Shown: positions 16,493 to 25,786 of the stretch, piece after piece
How the letters are laid out: each line of letters opens with the position of its first letter
How positions within the stretch are numbered: position 1 is the stretch's first letter
From: JBBRNH01 sp038230415
Lineage (GTDB): Bacteria; Bacteroidota; Bacteroidia; Cytophagales; Spirosomataceae
Length of the DNA: 64,000 bases
Reading direction: 5' to 3'
Assembly: GCA_038230415.1 (NCBI GenBank)
Contig: JBBRNH010000012.1
Location: 1 to 64,000, forward strand
Translations under genes and position numbers: made by a program
Notes under the pieces: model-generated
Told to the model about the DNA's origin: nothing
Seen by the model: the letters and a program-made list of their open reading frames with translations, nothing else
Database searches by the model: none

Positions 16493-17425
16493 ATGAACCG
16501 TGACGATATTCTGTGGAAAGCCATTCTTGAAGATATTTTCGATGATTTCCTGCGATTTTTTATCCCCGAAGCCGACGACCTGTTCGATTGGAGCAAAGGC
16601 ATTGAGTTTCTTGACAAGGAATTAGAGCAATTATTCCCACCCAACGGTGATTTGTTCAATACCCGTGAAGTGGATAAATTGGCCAAGGTCTTCACCCGGC
16701 AGGGCAGCGAAGCCTGGATTCTGGTTCACGTAGAGGTGCAGGGCAACACCGATACTGATTTCGCGGAACGGATGTTCACGTATTTCTCCCGGATTTATGA
16801 CCGCTACAAAAAGCCCATTACAGCCTTTGTGATTCTGACCGATCTCTCCCCCTCGTTTCGTCCCACCGAGTTTCGCCGGTCGTTGCTGGGAACAACGCTG
16901 GTGTATTCCTTTAATAGCTATAAAGTACTTGGGCAATCGGTTGAGGAACTGCGAAAAAGCGACAACCCGTTTGCGTCTGTTATTCTGACGGTTTTGGTGG
17001 CGTTGCGAAAAAAGAAAATCAAACCTGACGAATTGCTGGAATTGAAAGTGGACGTAGCCCGGCGGCTATTGGCTCAACCATTCCCAAAGCCGAAAATTCG
17101 GGCGTTGATGAACTTTTTACGGTTTTATGTGCGCTTTGCTAAACCCGAAATCTCGGCTAAATTTGATAGTGAAATAGCAACCTTTAAAAACGAGCGAGAG
17201 ACCATGGGCATTGAAGAATTTTTGCTCTACCGCGCCGAGCGGCAGGGCATCGAACAAGGCATCGAACAAGGCATCGAGCAAGGCATCGAGCAAGGCATTG
17301 AGAAACAGAAGTATGAATCGGTCAGGAATATGCTACTGAAAACGACGTTCCCGCCCGAACAAATCGCTGATTTGCTGGCGGTTTCGGTTGAGTATGTGCT
17401 TCACGTAAAACAAGCGATTCAGTAA
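16493..17425 (+). CDS. Rpn-family recombination-promoting nuclease/putative transposase-like protein
   Basis: A 310-residue PD-(D/E)xK nuclease-fold protein like Rpn/YhgA-type proteins, which cut DNA and stimulate RecA-independent recombination in E. coli. The catalytic region is DLFNTREVDKLAKVF followed by AWILVHVEVQGNTD, where ExQ is the family active-site strand, then MFTYFSRIYDRYKKPITAFV. The C-terminal third is helical and contains five GIEQ units encoded by a 12-bp tandem repeat (17246-17305). ATG 16493 is preferred to the TTG at 16484. It precedes recG by 6 nt, so the two may be co-transcribed. Confidence 0.75.
   Translation: MNRDDILWKAILEDIFDDFLRFFIPEADDLFDWSKGIEFLDKELEQLFPPNGDLFNTREVDKLAKVFTRQGSEAWILVHVEVQGNTDTDFAERMFTYFSRIYDRYKKPITAFVILTDLSPSFRPTEFRRSLLGTTLVYSFNSYKVLGQSVEELRKSDNPFASVILTVLVALRKKKIKPDELLELKVDVARRLLAQPFPKPKIRALMNFLRFYVRFAKPEISAKFDSEIATFKNERETMGIEEFLLYRAERQGIEQGIEQGIEQGIEQGIEKQKYESVRNMLLKTTFPPEQIADLLAVSVEYVLHVKQAIQ
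17246..17305 (+). repeat. 12-bp in-frame tandem repeat (GIEQ units)
   Basis: Five near-identical 12-mers (ggcatcgaacaa, twice; ggcatcgagcaa, twice; ggcattgagaaa) encode GIEQ x4 then GIEK. Unit number can change by slippage without breaking the frame. Confidence 0.9.
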
Positions 17426-17431
17426 AGCAGC

Positions 17432-19561
17432 ATGACCGAAATTTCGGGCCACGATAAGCCGACAGCCAACTTTTTTGATACCCGGCTCGAATACCTCAAG
17501 GGCGTGGGGCCGCAGAAAGCCGCGCTCTTCAACACCGAACTGGGTCTGTTCACCTTCGGCGAGTTGCTCCAATATTACCCCTTCCGGCATGAAGACCGCA
17601 CCCGCTTCGTCACCATCGCTGAACTCGATGACTCGCTGCCGCCGTGCCAGATTCGGGGGCGGCTGCGCGAGTGGCGCACTGAAGGCGAAGGGCCGAAAAA
17701 ACGGATCGTCGGGCAGTTTACCGACGGCACGGGAACGGTAGAACTTGTTTGGTTTCAGGGCGTTACGTGGCTCGAAAAATCGCTCCGGCGCGAGGGCGAA
17801 TACGTGGCCTTCGGCAAGGCGCAATCCTTCGGTGATCGGTTCAGCATCGTTCACCCCGAACTCGAACTCTACAAACCCGATGCCGAACCCGAAGCCGGAT
17901 TACTCCCGATTTATAACCTCACCGAAAAACTACGCCGGGCGCGGCTCGATGCCAAAGCCATCGGGCGCATCATCCGTAACCTGCTCGAAATTGCCTGGCC
18001 GCACATCCGCGAAACCCTGCCCGACGACCTGATTCAGAAATACCGGCTCGTGAGCAAGGCCGAAGCCATCTGGAATATTCACCTGCCGCAGTCCGAAGCG
18101 TGGCTAAAACAAGCCACCCGGCGGCTCAAATTCGAGGAACTGTTTTACAACCAACTCCGGCTAATCTCGAACAAACTGCTCCAGCGCGAGATTTATCCGG
18201 GACAGGTGCTGCGCTCAACGGCCTTACTCACCGCGTTTTACAAAGATCACCTACCCTTCGACCTCACCGGGGCGCAGCAGCGCGTGATCCGCGAAATCTA
18301 CAAAGACTGCATCACCGGCAAGCAGATGAACCGGCTGTTGCAGGGCGACGTGGGCAGCGGAAAAACCATCGTGGCGTTTATTGCCATGCTGCTCGCGATT
18401 GACAACGGAGCACAAGCCTGCATCATGGCCCCGACCGAAATCCTGGCCGATCAGCATTACACCGGCCTGAAAATCTTTGCCGATGCGATGGGCCTGAACA
18501 TTGGCGTACTGACGGGTTCGACCAATAAAAAACGCCGGAAAATCCTGCACGAAGAATTGCAGGGCGGTCAGATGCACATCATCGTCGGTACGCACGCGCT
18601 TTTAGAAGACACCGTGCAGTTCAAGAACCTCGGTATGTGCATCATTGACGAGCAGCACCGTTTTGGCGTGGCGCAACGGGCCAAAATGTGGGCCAAAAAC
18701 GAACACGTCCCCCCGCATATTCTCGTCATGACGGCCACGCCGATACCACGAACACTGGCGATGACGCTCTACGGCAACCTCGATTTGTCCATCATTGACG
18801 AACTCCCGGCGGGCCGCAAACCCATCAAAACCGTCCACAAATTCGATAAGCACCGCTCTGAGGTGTTTGGCTTTATGCGGCAACAGGTCGAACTTGGCAG
18901 GCAGGTGTATGTGGTGTATCCGCTCATCGAAGAATCGGAGAAGTTAGACTACAAAGACCTTACCGACGGCTTTGAGGGCATCCAGCGGGCGTTTCCGCGA
19001 CCGCAGTACGAGATCGGGATACTGCACGGGCGGATGCTGCCCTACGAAAAAGACGACGAGATGCAGAAATTCATCCGGCGAGAAACCCAGATTCTGGTGG
19101 CAACAACGGTAATCGAGGTGGGCGTAAACGTGCCAAATGCCAGCGTGATGGTGGTCGAAAGTGCCGAGCGGTTTGGCCTCTCGCAGTTGCACCAGTTGCG
19201 GGGGCGCGTGGGCCGGGGCAGCGACCAATCATACTGTGTGCTGATGACGGGCTATAAACTCAGCAAAGACACCAAAACCCGCATCGAAACAATGGTTCGC
19301 ACCAACAACGGTTTCGAGATTGCCGACGTTGACCTGCAATTGCGCGGCCCCGGCGACCTGACCGGCACCCAACAAAGCGGCATCATGGATTTGATGATTG
19401 CCAACCTCGCCCAGGACGGAGCCATCCTGAACGAAGCCCGCAACTGCGCCCTGGCGATTCTGGAGGAAGACCCGCACCTGCAACTGCCGCAACACACCCC
19501 GATTCAGGCCCAGTTAGACGCGGTTCGGCGCGAGAGCAGCAGTTGGAGCCGCATTTCCTGA
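17432..19561 (+). CDS. recG: ATP-dependent DNA helicase RecG
   Basis: RecG remodels stalled replication forks and Holliday junctions. The 709-residue product has the N-terminal wedge/OB domain (TRLEYLKGVGPQKAALFNTE, then CQIRGRLREWRTEG) and a full superfamily 2 helicase core: Walker A LLQGDVGSGKTIVAFIAM, ACIMAPTEILADQHY, DEQH box CIIDEQHRFGVAQRAKM, MTATPIPRTLAMTLYGNLD, the ATTVIEVGVNVPNASVMV motif and the QLRGRVGRG motif VI. Length matches the family. It ends 16 nt from the convergent DUF1080 gene. Confidence 0.97.
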   Translation: MTEISGHDKPTANFFDTRLEYLKGVGPQKAALFNTELGLFTFGELLQYYPFRHEDRTRFVTIAELDDSLPPCQIRGRLREWRTEGEGPKKRIVGQFTDGTGTVELVWFQGVTWLEKSLRREGEYVAFGKAQSFGDRFSIVHPELELYKPDAEPEAGLLPIYNLTEKLRRARLDAKAIGRIIRNLLEIAWPHIRETLPDDLIQKYRLVSKAEAIWNIHLPQSEAWLKQATRRLKFEELFYNQLRLISNKLLQREIYPGQVLRSTALLTAFYKDHLPFDLTGAQQRVIREIYKDCITGKQMNRLLQGDVGSGKTIVAFIAMLLAIDNGAQACIMAPTEILADQHYTGLKIFADAMGLNIGVLTGSTNKKRRKILHEELQGGQMHIIVGTHALLEDTVQFKNLGMCIIDEQHRFGVAQRAKMWAKNEHVPPHILVMTATPIPRTLAMTLYGNLDLSIIDELPAGRKPIKTVHKFDKHRSEVFGFMRQQVELGRQVYVVYPLIEESEKLDYKDLTDGFEGIQRAFPRPQYEIGILHGRMLPYEKDDEMQKFIRRETQILVATTVIEVGVNVPNASVMVVESAERFGLSQLHQLRGRVGRGSDQSYCVLMTGYKLSKDTKTRIETMVRTNNGFEIADVDLQLRGPGDLTGTQQSGIMDLMIANLAQDGAILNEARNCALAILEEDPHLQLPQHTPIQAQLDAVRRESSSWSRIS

Positions 19562-19577
19562 CCGAACCGCTTTAGTT

Positions 19578-20240
19578 CTAATCGGGCAGCACCCGGATCA
19601 TCACGTCTTTGTAAAGTACCTTACTCTTGGGGTCGTGGCCCTGCAACGCCACCGTGCCGCTGCTCAGTTTTTTGGTGCCGCTGACACCGTCCGCTTCGGT
19701 GTAGGTGTTGATGATTTTGTCGTTTACCCGCACCGTAACGGTTTTTCCCTGCACCGTAATTTGTTCGGTGTACCACTCGTCGTCTTTCACGAATACCTCT
19801 TTTACGTCCTGCATCCCATATACGCTGCCGGTTTTGCGCCAGTCGGTATGGGTTTGATTAACCTGAATTTCGTACCCGTTGCCCGGCCAGCCCGTGTCCT
19901 GATACGCAGTATGGATAAACATCCCGGAGTTTGCGCCGGGCATGGTCTTGACGGTGGCCTTCCACTCAAAATTCTTGAACGTGTGGTTGTTCACCGGCCC
20001 GTCGTAGAACAAATGGGCGCGGGGGCCAAACACCACAATGGCACCGTCCTGCACCGAAAACGTAGCCGGATTTTCGGCGGCCCGCCAGCCGGTCAGGTCT
20101 TTGCCGTTAAAGATTGTCTGCCAGCCATCGGCGTTGCCCTTTTTTTCGGTCGTTGCCGATGATGTATTTGCGCTGTTTTTAGCCGATGTGCAGGCCAGCA
20201 GCATCAGGCCGAAAAGCGACAGGAGCAGGAGGTTTTTCAT
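19578..20240 (-). CDS. DUF1080 (3-keto-disaccharide hydrolase/LamG-like) lipoprotein
   Basis: A 220-residue secreted lipoprotein: the start at 20240 gives MKNLLLLSLFGLMLLAC with the lipobox LLAC. The mature part is one DUF1080 jelly-roll domain (WQTIFNGKDLTGWRAAENP, NHTFKNFEWKATVKTMPGAN, SGMFIHTAYQDTGWPGNGYE, VNQTHTDWRKTGSVYGM, ALQGHDPKSKVLYKDVMIR). The family includes 3-keto-glucoside hydrolases and proteins of unknown role; the substrate is not evident. Its start is 17 nt after the stop of the ABC permease gene upstream, so it may be the last gene of that operon. Confidence 0.88.
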   Translation of the reverse strand: MKNLLLLSLFGLMLLACTSAKNSANTSSATTEKKGNADGWQTIFNGKDLTGWRAAENPATFSVQDGAIVVFGPRAHLFYDGPVNNHTFKNFEWKATVKTMPGANSGMFIHTAYQDTGWPGNGYEIQVNQTHTDWRKTGSVYGMQDVKEVFVKDDEWYTEQITVQGKTVTVRVNDKIINTYTEADGVSGTKKLSSGTVALQGHDPKSKVLYKDVMIRVLPD

Positions 20241-20256
20241 GCGTTCTGAGAAATGA

Positions 20257-21357
20257 TTAGTTTGATCCATAAGCCCGGCGACCCGAAAAACTAACCACCG
20301 CCAGCCCCGTTAGTAGCCATACCCACACCGGCACACCAAACATGGTCAGTATCGTGCCGACGATAACCCCGGCAAAGACCCGCCGAAACCACCAGTCCAC
20401 ATCGTCGGGGCGGTTATAAACCAGCGTATGCAAAGCCAGGAGCCACGCCAGACCCGTTAGCCAGAGCAAAACACCGAATAGTAGCGAGAGACCGCCCGGC
20501 CATTCGTGGCCCGGCCAATCGTGGCCCGGCCAGTTGCGGGCCAAAATCAGGGCTTCGGGGAGCCACAGCAGCGCGTAGGTCAGGGCATACAAACCAAGCC
20601 GTTGCCAGTTTGAAAACGGCATATTTCGCAACAACAGCAGGTTCCGGGTCTCGAACGCGCCGAATTGCTGGCACAGTCCGGCGTGGGTTATCACGCTCAG
20701 AATCAAGCCGATAAGTAGCAGCCGTTCGTCGTAGTCATCGGTGGGGTAGAGTCGGCAAACACCCGTCAGCAGCAGGCACGAGACTACTTTGGTCAGCGTA
20801 AGAATCAACGGACGGTGGCGGGCGAGATAAGCCGGGAAAAACAACCAGTACGGCAGCACAAACCGCCGGGTCGGCAACCGCAATGGTTCGGGTTGGGGGC
20901 GATGCAGCCGCCAGTCGGTAGCCCCGACAGCGGCCAGCCACAAGACCAAAACCGATGCAATAATCACTACAACCGGGCCGGTGGCTCCGCGCTTGATGCC
21001 CACCGAAACCGTCCAGGCCGCGTAGCCGATCACCGGCCCCAGCACATTCCAGAAAACCCCGGCCCAAACCAACCACCGGCGCGGGCCGGACAGCAGCCGC
21101 AGCGTTTGCAGAAATGTGAGTTCGGGAGCCGACAGTGTTTTTCGCACGAAACTCACCGCCCGCAGGGCATAAAGCATCCAGATGGCGACGAAACCAGCCA
21201 GCAGAAACGGCGAAATCAACGCGGCTTCCATAATGGCTTCGTGGTCGGAGGCCCGCATAAACCCGAAAGCCAGATACGCAATCACGCCCAAAAACCCGGC
21301 GTGACGCAGAAAAAACACCCGGACAAGCGTGCGCTGGAGAATCAGAAAATGGATCAT
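20257..21357 (-). CDS. ABC-exporter permease (multi-pass membrane protein)
   Basis: A 366-residue integral membrane protein with about eight to ten hydrophobic segments (for example HAGFLGVIAYLAFGFM, LLAGFVAIWMLYALRAV, VVVIIASVLVLWLAAVGA, LIGLILSVITHAGLC, LFGVLLWLTGLAWLLALHTL). There is no sequence motif beyond that, but its ATG (21357) overlaps the stop of an ABC ATPase gene by 4 nt, so it is the likely permease partner. The substrate is unknown. A local repeat (WPGHDWPGHEWPGG) lies in a loop near residue 270 and reflects a short tandem duplication. Confidence 0.75.
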   Translation of the reverse strand: MIHFLILQRTLVRVFFLRHAGFLGVIAYLAFGFMRASDHEAIMEAALISPFLLAGFVAIWMLYALRAVSFVRKTLSAPELTFLQTLRLLSGPRRWLVWAGVFWNVLGPVIGYAAWTVSVGIKRGATGPVVVIIASVLVLWLAAVGATDWRLHRPQPEPLRLPTRRFVLPYWLFFPAYLARHRPLILTLTKVVSCLLLTGVCRLYPTDDYDERLLLIGLILSVITHAGLCQQFGAFETRNLLLLRNMPFSNWQRLGLYALTYALLWLPEALILARNWPGHDWPGHEWPGGLSLLFGVLLWLTGLAWLLALHTLVYNRPDDVDWWFRRVFAGVIVGTILTMFGVPVWVWLLTGLAVVSFSGRRAYGSN

Positions 21358-21977
21358 TGCAGCACGCCGTCCTGCACCCGCCACGTGGCCGTAATCGTCA
21401 ACCCGGACAGGCTGATGTCCTGATGCGAGGCCAGCAAAAACAGCACATCGCGCTGCCGGGCTTCCTGGATTAAGGTGAGCAGCACCGCCCCGGCCACGTC
21501 GTCAATGGTGGTGAACGGCTCATCGAGCAAAATCACGCGGGGGTCGCCGAGGAAGGCCAGCAGCAGGGCCGTTTTTTTGAGCATCCCGCTCGAATACGTG
21601 CTGACGGGTTGCTGCCAGTAGCCGGTCATACCGAGTTGGTCGGCTAAGGCTTCGGTCTGGCCGGGCGGGGCTTGTTTGGCTTTTCCGACAAACCGGGCCA
21701 GGTCGCGGGCCGACAGAAAATCGGGGTAAAGCGGTTCGGCTTCGGCGTAGTTGACCCGCATCCGGTAGTCAACGGGTGTTTTGGTGACCTCGTATTGGTG
21801 GTCGAGCCAGACCTGCCCGGCAAACGGCAACAGCCCGGCTACGGTGCGGAAGAGCGTGGTTTTGCCGGAGCCGTTGATGCCCCGGAACCAGTGAATCCCG
21901 GATGGCAGGATAAGGTCTGGCACCGAAATCACGGTACGCCCGGCGTAGGCTTTGCTGAGGTTGGCGAGTTGAAGCAT
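21354..21977 (-). CDS. ABC transporter ATP-binding protein
   Basis: A 207-residue ABC ATPase. The ATG at 21977 begins LQLANLSKAYAGRTVISVPD, the usual first strand, so the longer upstream frame is discarded. Motifs in order: Walker A FRGINGSGKTTLFRTVAG, Q-loop region MRVNYAEAEPLYP, signature STYSSGMLKKTALLLAFL, Walker B RVILLDEPFTTIDD and switch histidine LLASHQDISLS. The glutamate after Walker B is present. It pairs with the overlapping permease, probably as a small exporter. The Rieske gene lies 16 nt upstream in the same direction. Confidence 0.9.
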   Translation of the reverse strand: MLQLANLSKAYAGRTVISVPDLILPSGIHWFRGINGSGKTTLFRTVAGLLPFAGQVWLDHQYEVTKTPVDYRMRVNYAEAEPLYPDFLSARDLARFVGKAKQAPPGQTEALADQLGMTGYWQQPVSTYSSGMLKKTALLLAFLGDPRVILLDEPFTTIDDVAGAVLLTLIQEARQRDVLFLLASHQDISLSGLTITATWRVQDGVLQ

Positions 21978-21993
21978 AGTCCGGTCGGGCACC

Positions 21994-22461
21994 TCACGAA
22001 AACACCCGAATCGTACCGGCGGCTTTATCCTGACTGATTTTGTACTGCGTGAGGGGTTTTTCGGCGGGGCCGTTGAGTGCCTTGCCCGTTGTGTCGAAAC
22101 CAGAGCCATGATTGGGGCAGTAAAAGCGGTTGTTGGCCTGCTGAAAAATTACGTCCGTATTATACTGACCATTATCGTGGGTGCATTTCCGCGATACGGC
22201 AATAAACTCACCGTCTTTGGTTTGGGCCACCACCACGCCATTGGCATACACATAGCCGCCCTTTGCGTTCAGGTTCGCGTTGCTGGTGTCGGCCAGTTTC
22301 AGGGTGAAATCAACGGCGGTGGCTGCGGGCATAACCCCGGTGTCGGCGGCTTTGGCACAACCGGCCACGCACCCGGTGAGCATAATAGCACCAAAGCCGG
22401 TGCCAACGAGCCGAAAAAACTCGTGGCGGGGCATTAAGGCGGGGGCAGATGTACGTTCCAT
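21994..22461 (-). CDS. Rieske 2Fe-2S domain protein
   Basis: A 155-residue exported Rieske protein. An N-terminal RHEFFRLVGTGFGAIMLTGC segment looks like a signal or lipoprotein leader. The cluster-binding motifs are CTHDNG (Cys, His) and CPNHGSGFDTTG (Cys, His), spaced as in small Rieske ferredoxin-like proteins; the C-terminal half holds the base domain. An alternative ATG 27 nt downstream (MPRHEFF) is equally possible. The electron partner is unknown. It is divergent from the DUF2452 gene. Confidence 0.88.
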   Translation of the reverse strand: MERTSAPALMPRHEFFRLVGTGFGAIMLTGCVAGCAKAADTGVMPAATAVDFTLKLADTSNANLNAKGGYVYANGVVVAQTKDGEFIAVSRKCTHDNGQYNTDVIFQQANNRFYCPNHGSGFDTTGKALNGPAEKPLTQYKISQDKAAGTIRVFS

Positions 22462-22473
22462 CGGGTGTTGTTG

Positions 22474-22481
22474 TATTTTTG
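22474..22481 (+). promoter_or_regulatory. Candidate -7 box (TATTTTTG) for the DUF2452-menB unit
   Basis: TATTTTTG fits TAnnTTTG and sits 58 nt before the DUF2452 ATG in the divergent region with the Rieske gene. No convincing -33 box was found. Confidence 0.3.
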
Positions 22482-22538
22482 TTCCACAATTTATCTCACA
22501 ATAATAGACCGTTTGGGTGGCTATTTAGTTGTAAACGC

Positions 22539-23009
22539 ATGGAAGAAGTAAACGTTATTGTGTTGAATCCCATTTCGGCAGACAAAGTGGCCGAGTCGCC
22601 GGGGTTGCTGGCCTACGCCCACACGGCGGGCGGAGCCGTGATTCGGCCCGAAGACAAGGGTAAGATTCACGGGCGGGCGGTGGCCGCCATGTATGAGCAG
22701 ACCGATATGCAAATCGGGCAATTGTACAAACAGATGCAACTCCTGGCCGAGCAGGCCACCGTTATCCGTAACCGCGTAGAAGTGTCAGAACGGATTTATT
22801 CGGCTCAGATGAACTTCGAGCCACTCGTGGGCCATACCTATCACTTTTACGTTCGGAAAGATGGCACTGATCTGCTTTCGATGATTGCGCCCCACGAATG
22901 GGGCCGCAAATTCCCCTTCGAGCGGTGCCTTGCCACCGTCCGTATGCTTGCCGACCACACCTGGGATGTGGCGTATCATGACACTGATTATCAGACAGAT
23001 AATATATGA
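22539..23009 (+). CDS. DUF2452 protein
   Basis: A 156-residue soluble protein of the uncharacterised DUF2452 family. Conserved features: an N-terminal NPISADKVAESPGLLAYAHT, a long helical stretch (MQIGQLYKQMQLLAEQATVI), and LVGHTYHFYVRKDGTDLLSM with APHEWGR near the end. No signal peptide. The ATG at 22539 is chosen because the family begins there. Its stop codon lies in the left arm of a heptad-type inverted repeat that separates it from menB. Confidence 0.85.
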   Translation: MEEVNVIVLNPISADKVAESPGLLAYAHTAGGAVIRPEDKGKIHGRAVAAMYEQTDMQIGQLYKQMQLLAEQATVIRNRVEVSERIYSAQMNFEPLVGHTYHFYVRKDGTDLLSMIAPHEWGRKFPFERCLATVRMLADHTWDVAYHDTDYQTDNI

Positions 23010-23093
23010 TGTATAATGTATGGTGTATAATGGACAATACCATTCAGTACGCATACACCATACATTACACATCATACATCATACATTATACAT
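23005..23093 (+). repeat. Heptad-periodic inverted repeat between DUF2452 gene and menB
   Basis: The left arm is tatgatg, tataatg, tatggtg, tataatg (23005-23032). The right arm is catacac, catacat, tacacat, catacat, catacat, tatacat (23052-23093). This is the clearest 7-nt period after the 41364 element. It spans from the DUF2452 stop to 8 nt before the menB ATG. Confidence 0.85.
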
Positions 23094-23101
23094 TGATTTT
23101 T

Positions 23102-23914
23102 ATGACCTGGGAAACCATCAAAGAATACCGCGAGATTATTTTCTCGTACCACGAGGGCATCGCCAAAATCAGCATCAACCGGCCCCACAAACGCAACGCC
23201 TTTACACCCCTGACGGTCAAAGAAATGTCGGAAGCCATGGAACTGGCCCGGCAGGACGAGCGCGTCGGCGTAATTATCCTCACCGGCGAGGGAACGGAAG
23301 CCTTTTGTTCGGGCGGAGACCAATCGGTGCGGGGACACGGCGGCTACATCGGCGAGGATGCCGTGCCGCGCCTGAATGTGCTTGATTTTCAGATGCAAAT
23401 CCGGCGCATCCCCAAGCCCGTTATTGCTATGGTGGCCGGCTATGCCATTGGGGGTGGACACGTGCTGCACGTGGTGTGTGACCTCACCATTGCCGCCGAC
23501 AACGCCCGGTTTGGGCAGACCGGCCCCAAGGTCGGTTCATTCGACGGCGGGTTTGGGGCGAGTTACTTAGCGCGGATAGTGGGGCAGAAAAAAGCCCGTG
23601 AAATCTGGTTTTTGTGCGATCAGTACGACGCGCAGGAAGCCCTGCAAATGGGCTTGGTAAACAAAGTTGTGCCGCTCGACCAACTCGAAGAGACGACCGT
23701 GGCCTGGTGCCAAAAAATACTCGCCCAAAGCCCCATTGCTCTCCGTATGTTGAAAGCGTCGTTCAATGCCGAACTTGACGGGCAGGCCGGGATTCAGCAA
23801 CTGGCCGGCGATGCCACGCTGTTGTACTACCTCTCCGACGAAGCCAAAGAAGGCAAGAATGCCTTTTTAGAAAAGCGCAAACCAGATTTCAGCCAGTTTC
23901 AGAAATTCCCGTGA
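23102..23914 (+). CDS. menB: 1,4-dihydroxy-2-naphthoyl-CoA synthase
   Basis: MenB closes the second ring of menaquinone from o-succinylbenzoyl-CoA. The 270-residue crotonase-fold protein starts MTWETIKEYREIIFSYHEG; the frame upstream is only the repeat. Hallmarks: AKISINRPHKRNAFTPLTV, the oxyanion-hole segment FCSGGDQSVRG, YAIGGGHVLHVVCDLTIA, FGQTGPKVGSFDGGFGASYL and REIWFLCDQYDAQEA. SGGDQ and the Asp of SFDGG are typical of MenB versus other enoyl-CoA hydratases. No other men gene is in the window. Confidence 0.95.
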   Translation: MTWETIKEYREIIFSYHEGIAKISINRPHKRNAFTPLTVKEMSEAMELARQDERVGVIILTGEGTEAFCSGGDQSVRGHGGYIGEDAVPRLNVLDFQMQIRRIPKPVIAMVAGYAIGGGHVLHVVCDLTIAADNARFGQTGPKVGSFDGGFGASYLARIVGQKKAREIWFLCDQYDAQEALQMGLVNKVVPLDQLEETTVAWCQKILAQSPIALRMLKASFNAELDGQAGIQQLAGDATLLYYLSDEAKEGKNAFLEKRKPDFSQFQKFP

Positions 23915-24012
23915 TTGTTGACAGGCGGTACTTCACTCCGACAACAGCGCGTCGGCAGTTAAATTGAGGGAGATTTAGTCTTTGTATTATTAACAGAAAA
24001 AACCTGACGTAC

Positions 24013-25767
24013 ATGGAGATTCCACAGATTAAAAAAGCCCCCGTTGTTTATGACGTGGTGATTGTCGGCTCCGGCGCGGGCGGCAGCATGGCCGCCTATC
24101 AACTCGCCAAGGCGGGTGCAAAAGTGCTGCTCCTCGAAGCGGGCGGTTACTTTGACCCCGCCGACCCTAAATACATCACCCAACTGAAATGGCCGTATGA
24201 ATCGCCCCGGCGCGGAGCCAGCACCACGCGGGCCTTCGGTGATTTCGACGCGGCATGGGGTGGCTGGGATATTGAGGGTGAGCCGTATTCGGCCAAAGCC
24301 GGTACCGAATTTCACTGGTTTCGGTCCCGGATGCTCGGCGGGCGCACCAACCACTGGGGCCGTATCTCGCTCCGGTTTGGTCCCGACGATTTCCGGCGTA
24401 GAAGTCTCACGGGCGTAGGCGTTGACTGGCCCATCGGCTACGACGACATGAAACCGTATTACGACAAAACCGATAAGCTCATCGGGGTTTTTGGCACCAA
24501 CCTACCCGATTTTCCCAACGAGCCGGACGGCTATTTTCTGCCCCCGCCAAAACCGCGTCTGCACGAGTTGATGATTCAGAAAGGGGCCAAAAGCATCGGC
24601 GTTCCGGTGGTTCCGTCGCGGCTCTCCATCCTGACCCGGCCCATCAACGATCAGCGCGGAGTCTGTTTCTACTGCAATCAGTGCAGCCGGGGTTGCTCGG
24701 CCTACGCCGATTTTTCGGCCTCGTCGGTACTGGCGATTCCGGCCCTGAAAACGGGTAATCTCACGCTCATCAACGGAGCAATGGTGCGCGAAGTACTGAC
24801 CGATGCGCAAACCGGATTGGCAACGGGCGTGAGTTATGTGGACAAAGAAACGTTGCAGGAAATTTCGGTACGCGGCAAAGCCGTTATGCTCGCGGCCAGC
24901 ACCTGCGAGTCGGCCCGGTTGCTGCTCAACTCCAAATCGGCGCGGTTCCCCAACGGCCTTGCCAATGGCAGTGGCGTGGTGGGTAAATACCTCAACGACT
25001 CAACCGGGGCCAGTCGGTCGGCGTTTGTACCGGCCCTGATGGACCGTAAACGCTACAACGAAGACGGGGTGGGCGGGATGCACGTATTTACCCCCTGGTG
25101 GCTTGACAACAGAAAACTCGATTTTCCGCGTGGCTACCATATCGAATACGGTGGCGGTATGGGAATGCCCGGCTACGGTTTTGGCTTCGGCATGGAAAAC
25201 ATGAACGGCAAATACGCCGGTCGCGATGGCAGCACCAAAACCGGCGGGGGCTATGGCGCGGGCCTGAAAGACGACTACCGCCGTTTTTATGGCGCGTATA
25301 TCGGCATGGCGGGCCGGGGCGAACCCGTGCCGCTCGAAAGTAACTACTGCGAAATTGACCCCAATAAGGTGGACAAATACGGCATTCCGGCCCTGCGTTT
25401 CAATTATAAATGGGGCGATGCCGAAGTGAAACAGGCCAAACATATGCAGGATACGTTTGAGGAGATTATTCACTCGATGGGCGGTGTTGCGCTTGGCCCC
25501 AAGCCCGGCCCCGACACCAATCACGGCTACGGCTTAGAGGCTCCCGGCAAGATTATCCACGAAGTCGGCACCGTCAGGATGGGTAACGATCCCAAAACGT
25601 CGGCCCTGAATGGCTATCAGCAAGCCCACGAGGTGAAGAACCTGTTTGTGGTTGATGCCGCGCCGTTTCCGTCGCAGGGCGATAAAAACGTGACGCTTAC
25701 CATTTTGGCAAGTTCATGGAGAACGTCGGATTATTTAATCGAGCAAGTCAAACAGAAGAACATTTAA
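24013..25767 (+). CDS. GMC-family oxidoreductase
   Basis: A 584-residue flavoprotein of the glucose-methanol-choline family, like the large subunit of gluconate/sorbose-type dehydrogenases. The FAD-binding motif VVIVGSGAGGSMAAYQLA is at residues 17-34, followed by VLLLEAGGYFDP, the second GMC motif region RMLGGRTNHWGRISLRF, a CFYCNQCSRGCSAYA cysteine-rich segment, and the C-terminal active-site region HEVGTVRMGNDPKTS with NLFVVDAAPFPSQGDKN. The next gene, 19 nt on, encodes the small subunit type that usually accompanies it. No cytochrome subunit is seen. The substrate, a sugar or polyol, is not determined. Confidence 0.9.
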   Translation: MEIPQIKKAPVVYDVVIVGSGAGGSMAAYQLAKAGAKVLLLEAGGYFDPADPKYITQLKWPYESPRRGASTTRAFGDFDAAWGGWDIEGEPYSAKAGTEFHWFRSRMLGGRTNHWGRISLRFGPDDFRRRSLTGVGVDWPIGYDDMKPYYDKTDKLIGVFGTNLPDFPNEPDGYFLPPPKPRLHELMIQKGAKSIGVPVVPSRLSILTRPINDQRGVCFYCNQCSRGCSAYADFSASSVLAIPALKTGNLTLINGAMVREVLTDAQTGLATGVSYVDKETLQEISVRGKAVMLAASTCESARLLLNSKSARFPNGLANGSGVVGKYLNDSTGASRSAFVPALMDRKRYNEDGVGGMHVFTPWWLDNRKLDFPRGYHIEYGGGMGMPGYGFGFGMENMNGKYAGRDGSTKTGGGYGAGLKDDYRRFYGAYIGMAGRGEPVPLESNYCEIDPNKVDKYGIPALRFNYKWGDAEVKQAKHMQDTFEEIIHSMGGVALGPKPGPDTNHGYGLEAPGKIIHEVGTVRMGNDPKTSALNGYQQAHEVKNLFVVDAAPFPSQGDKNVTLTILASSWRTSDYLIEQVKQKNI

Positions 25768-25786
25768 ACCAGCGACTCAAAAAATT

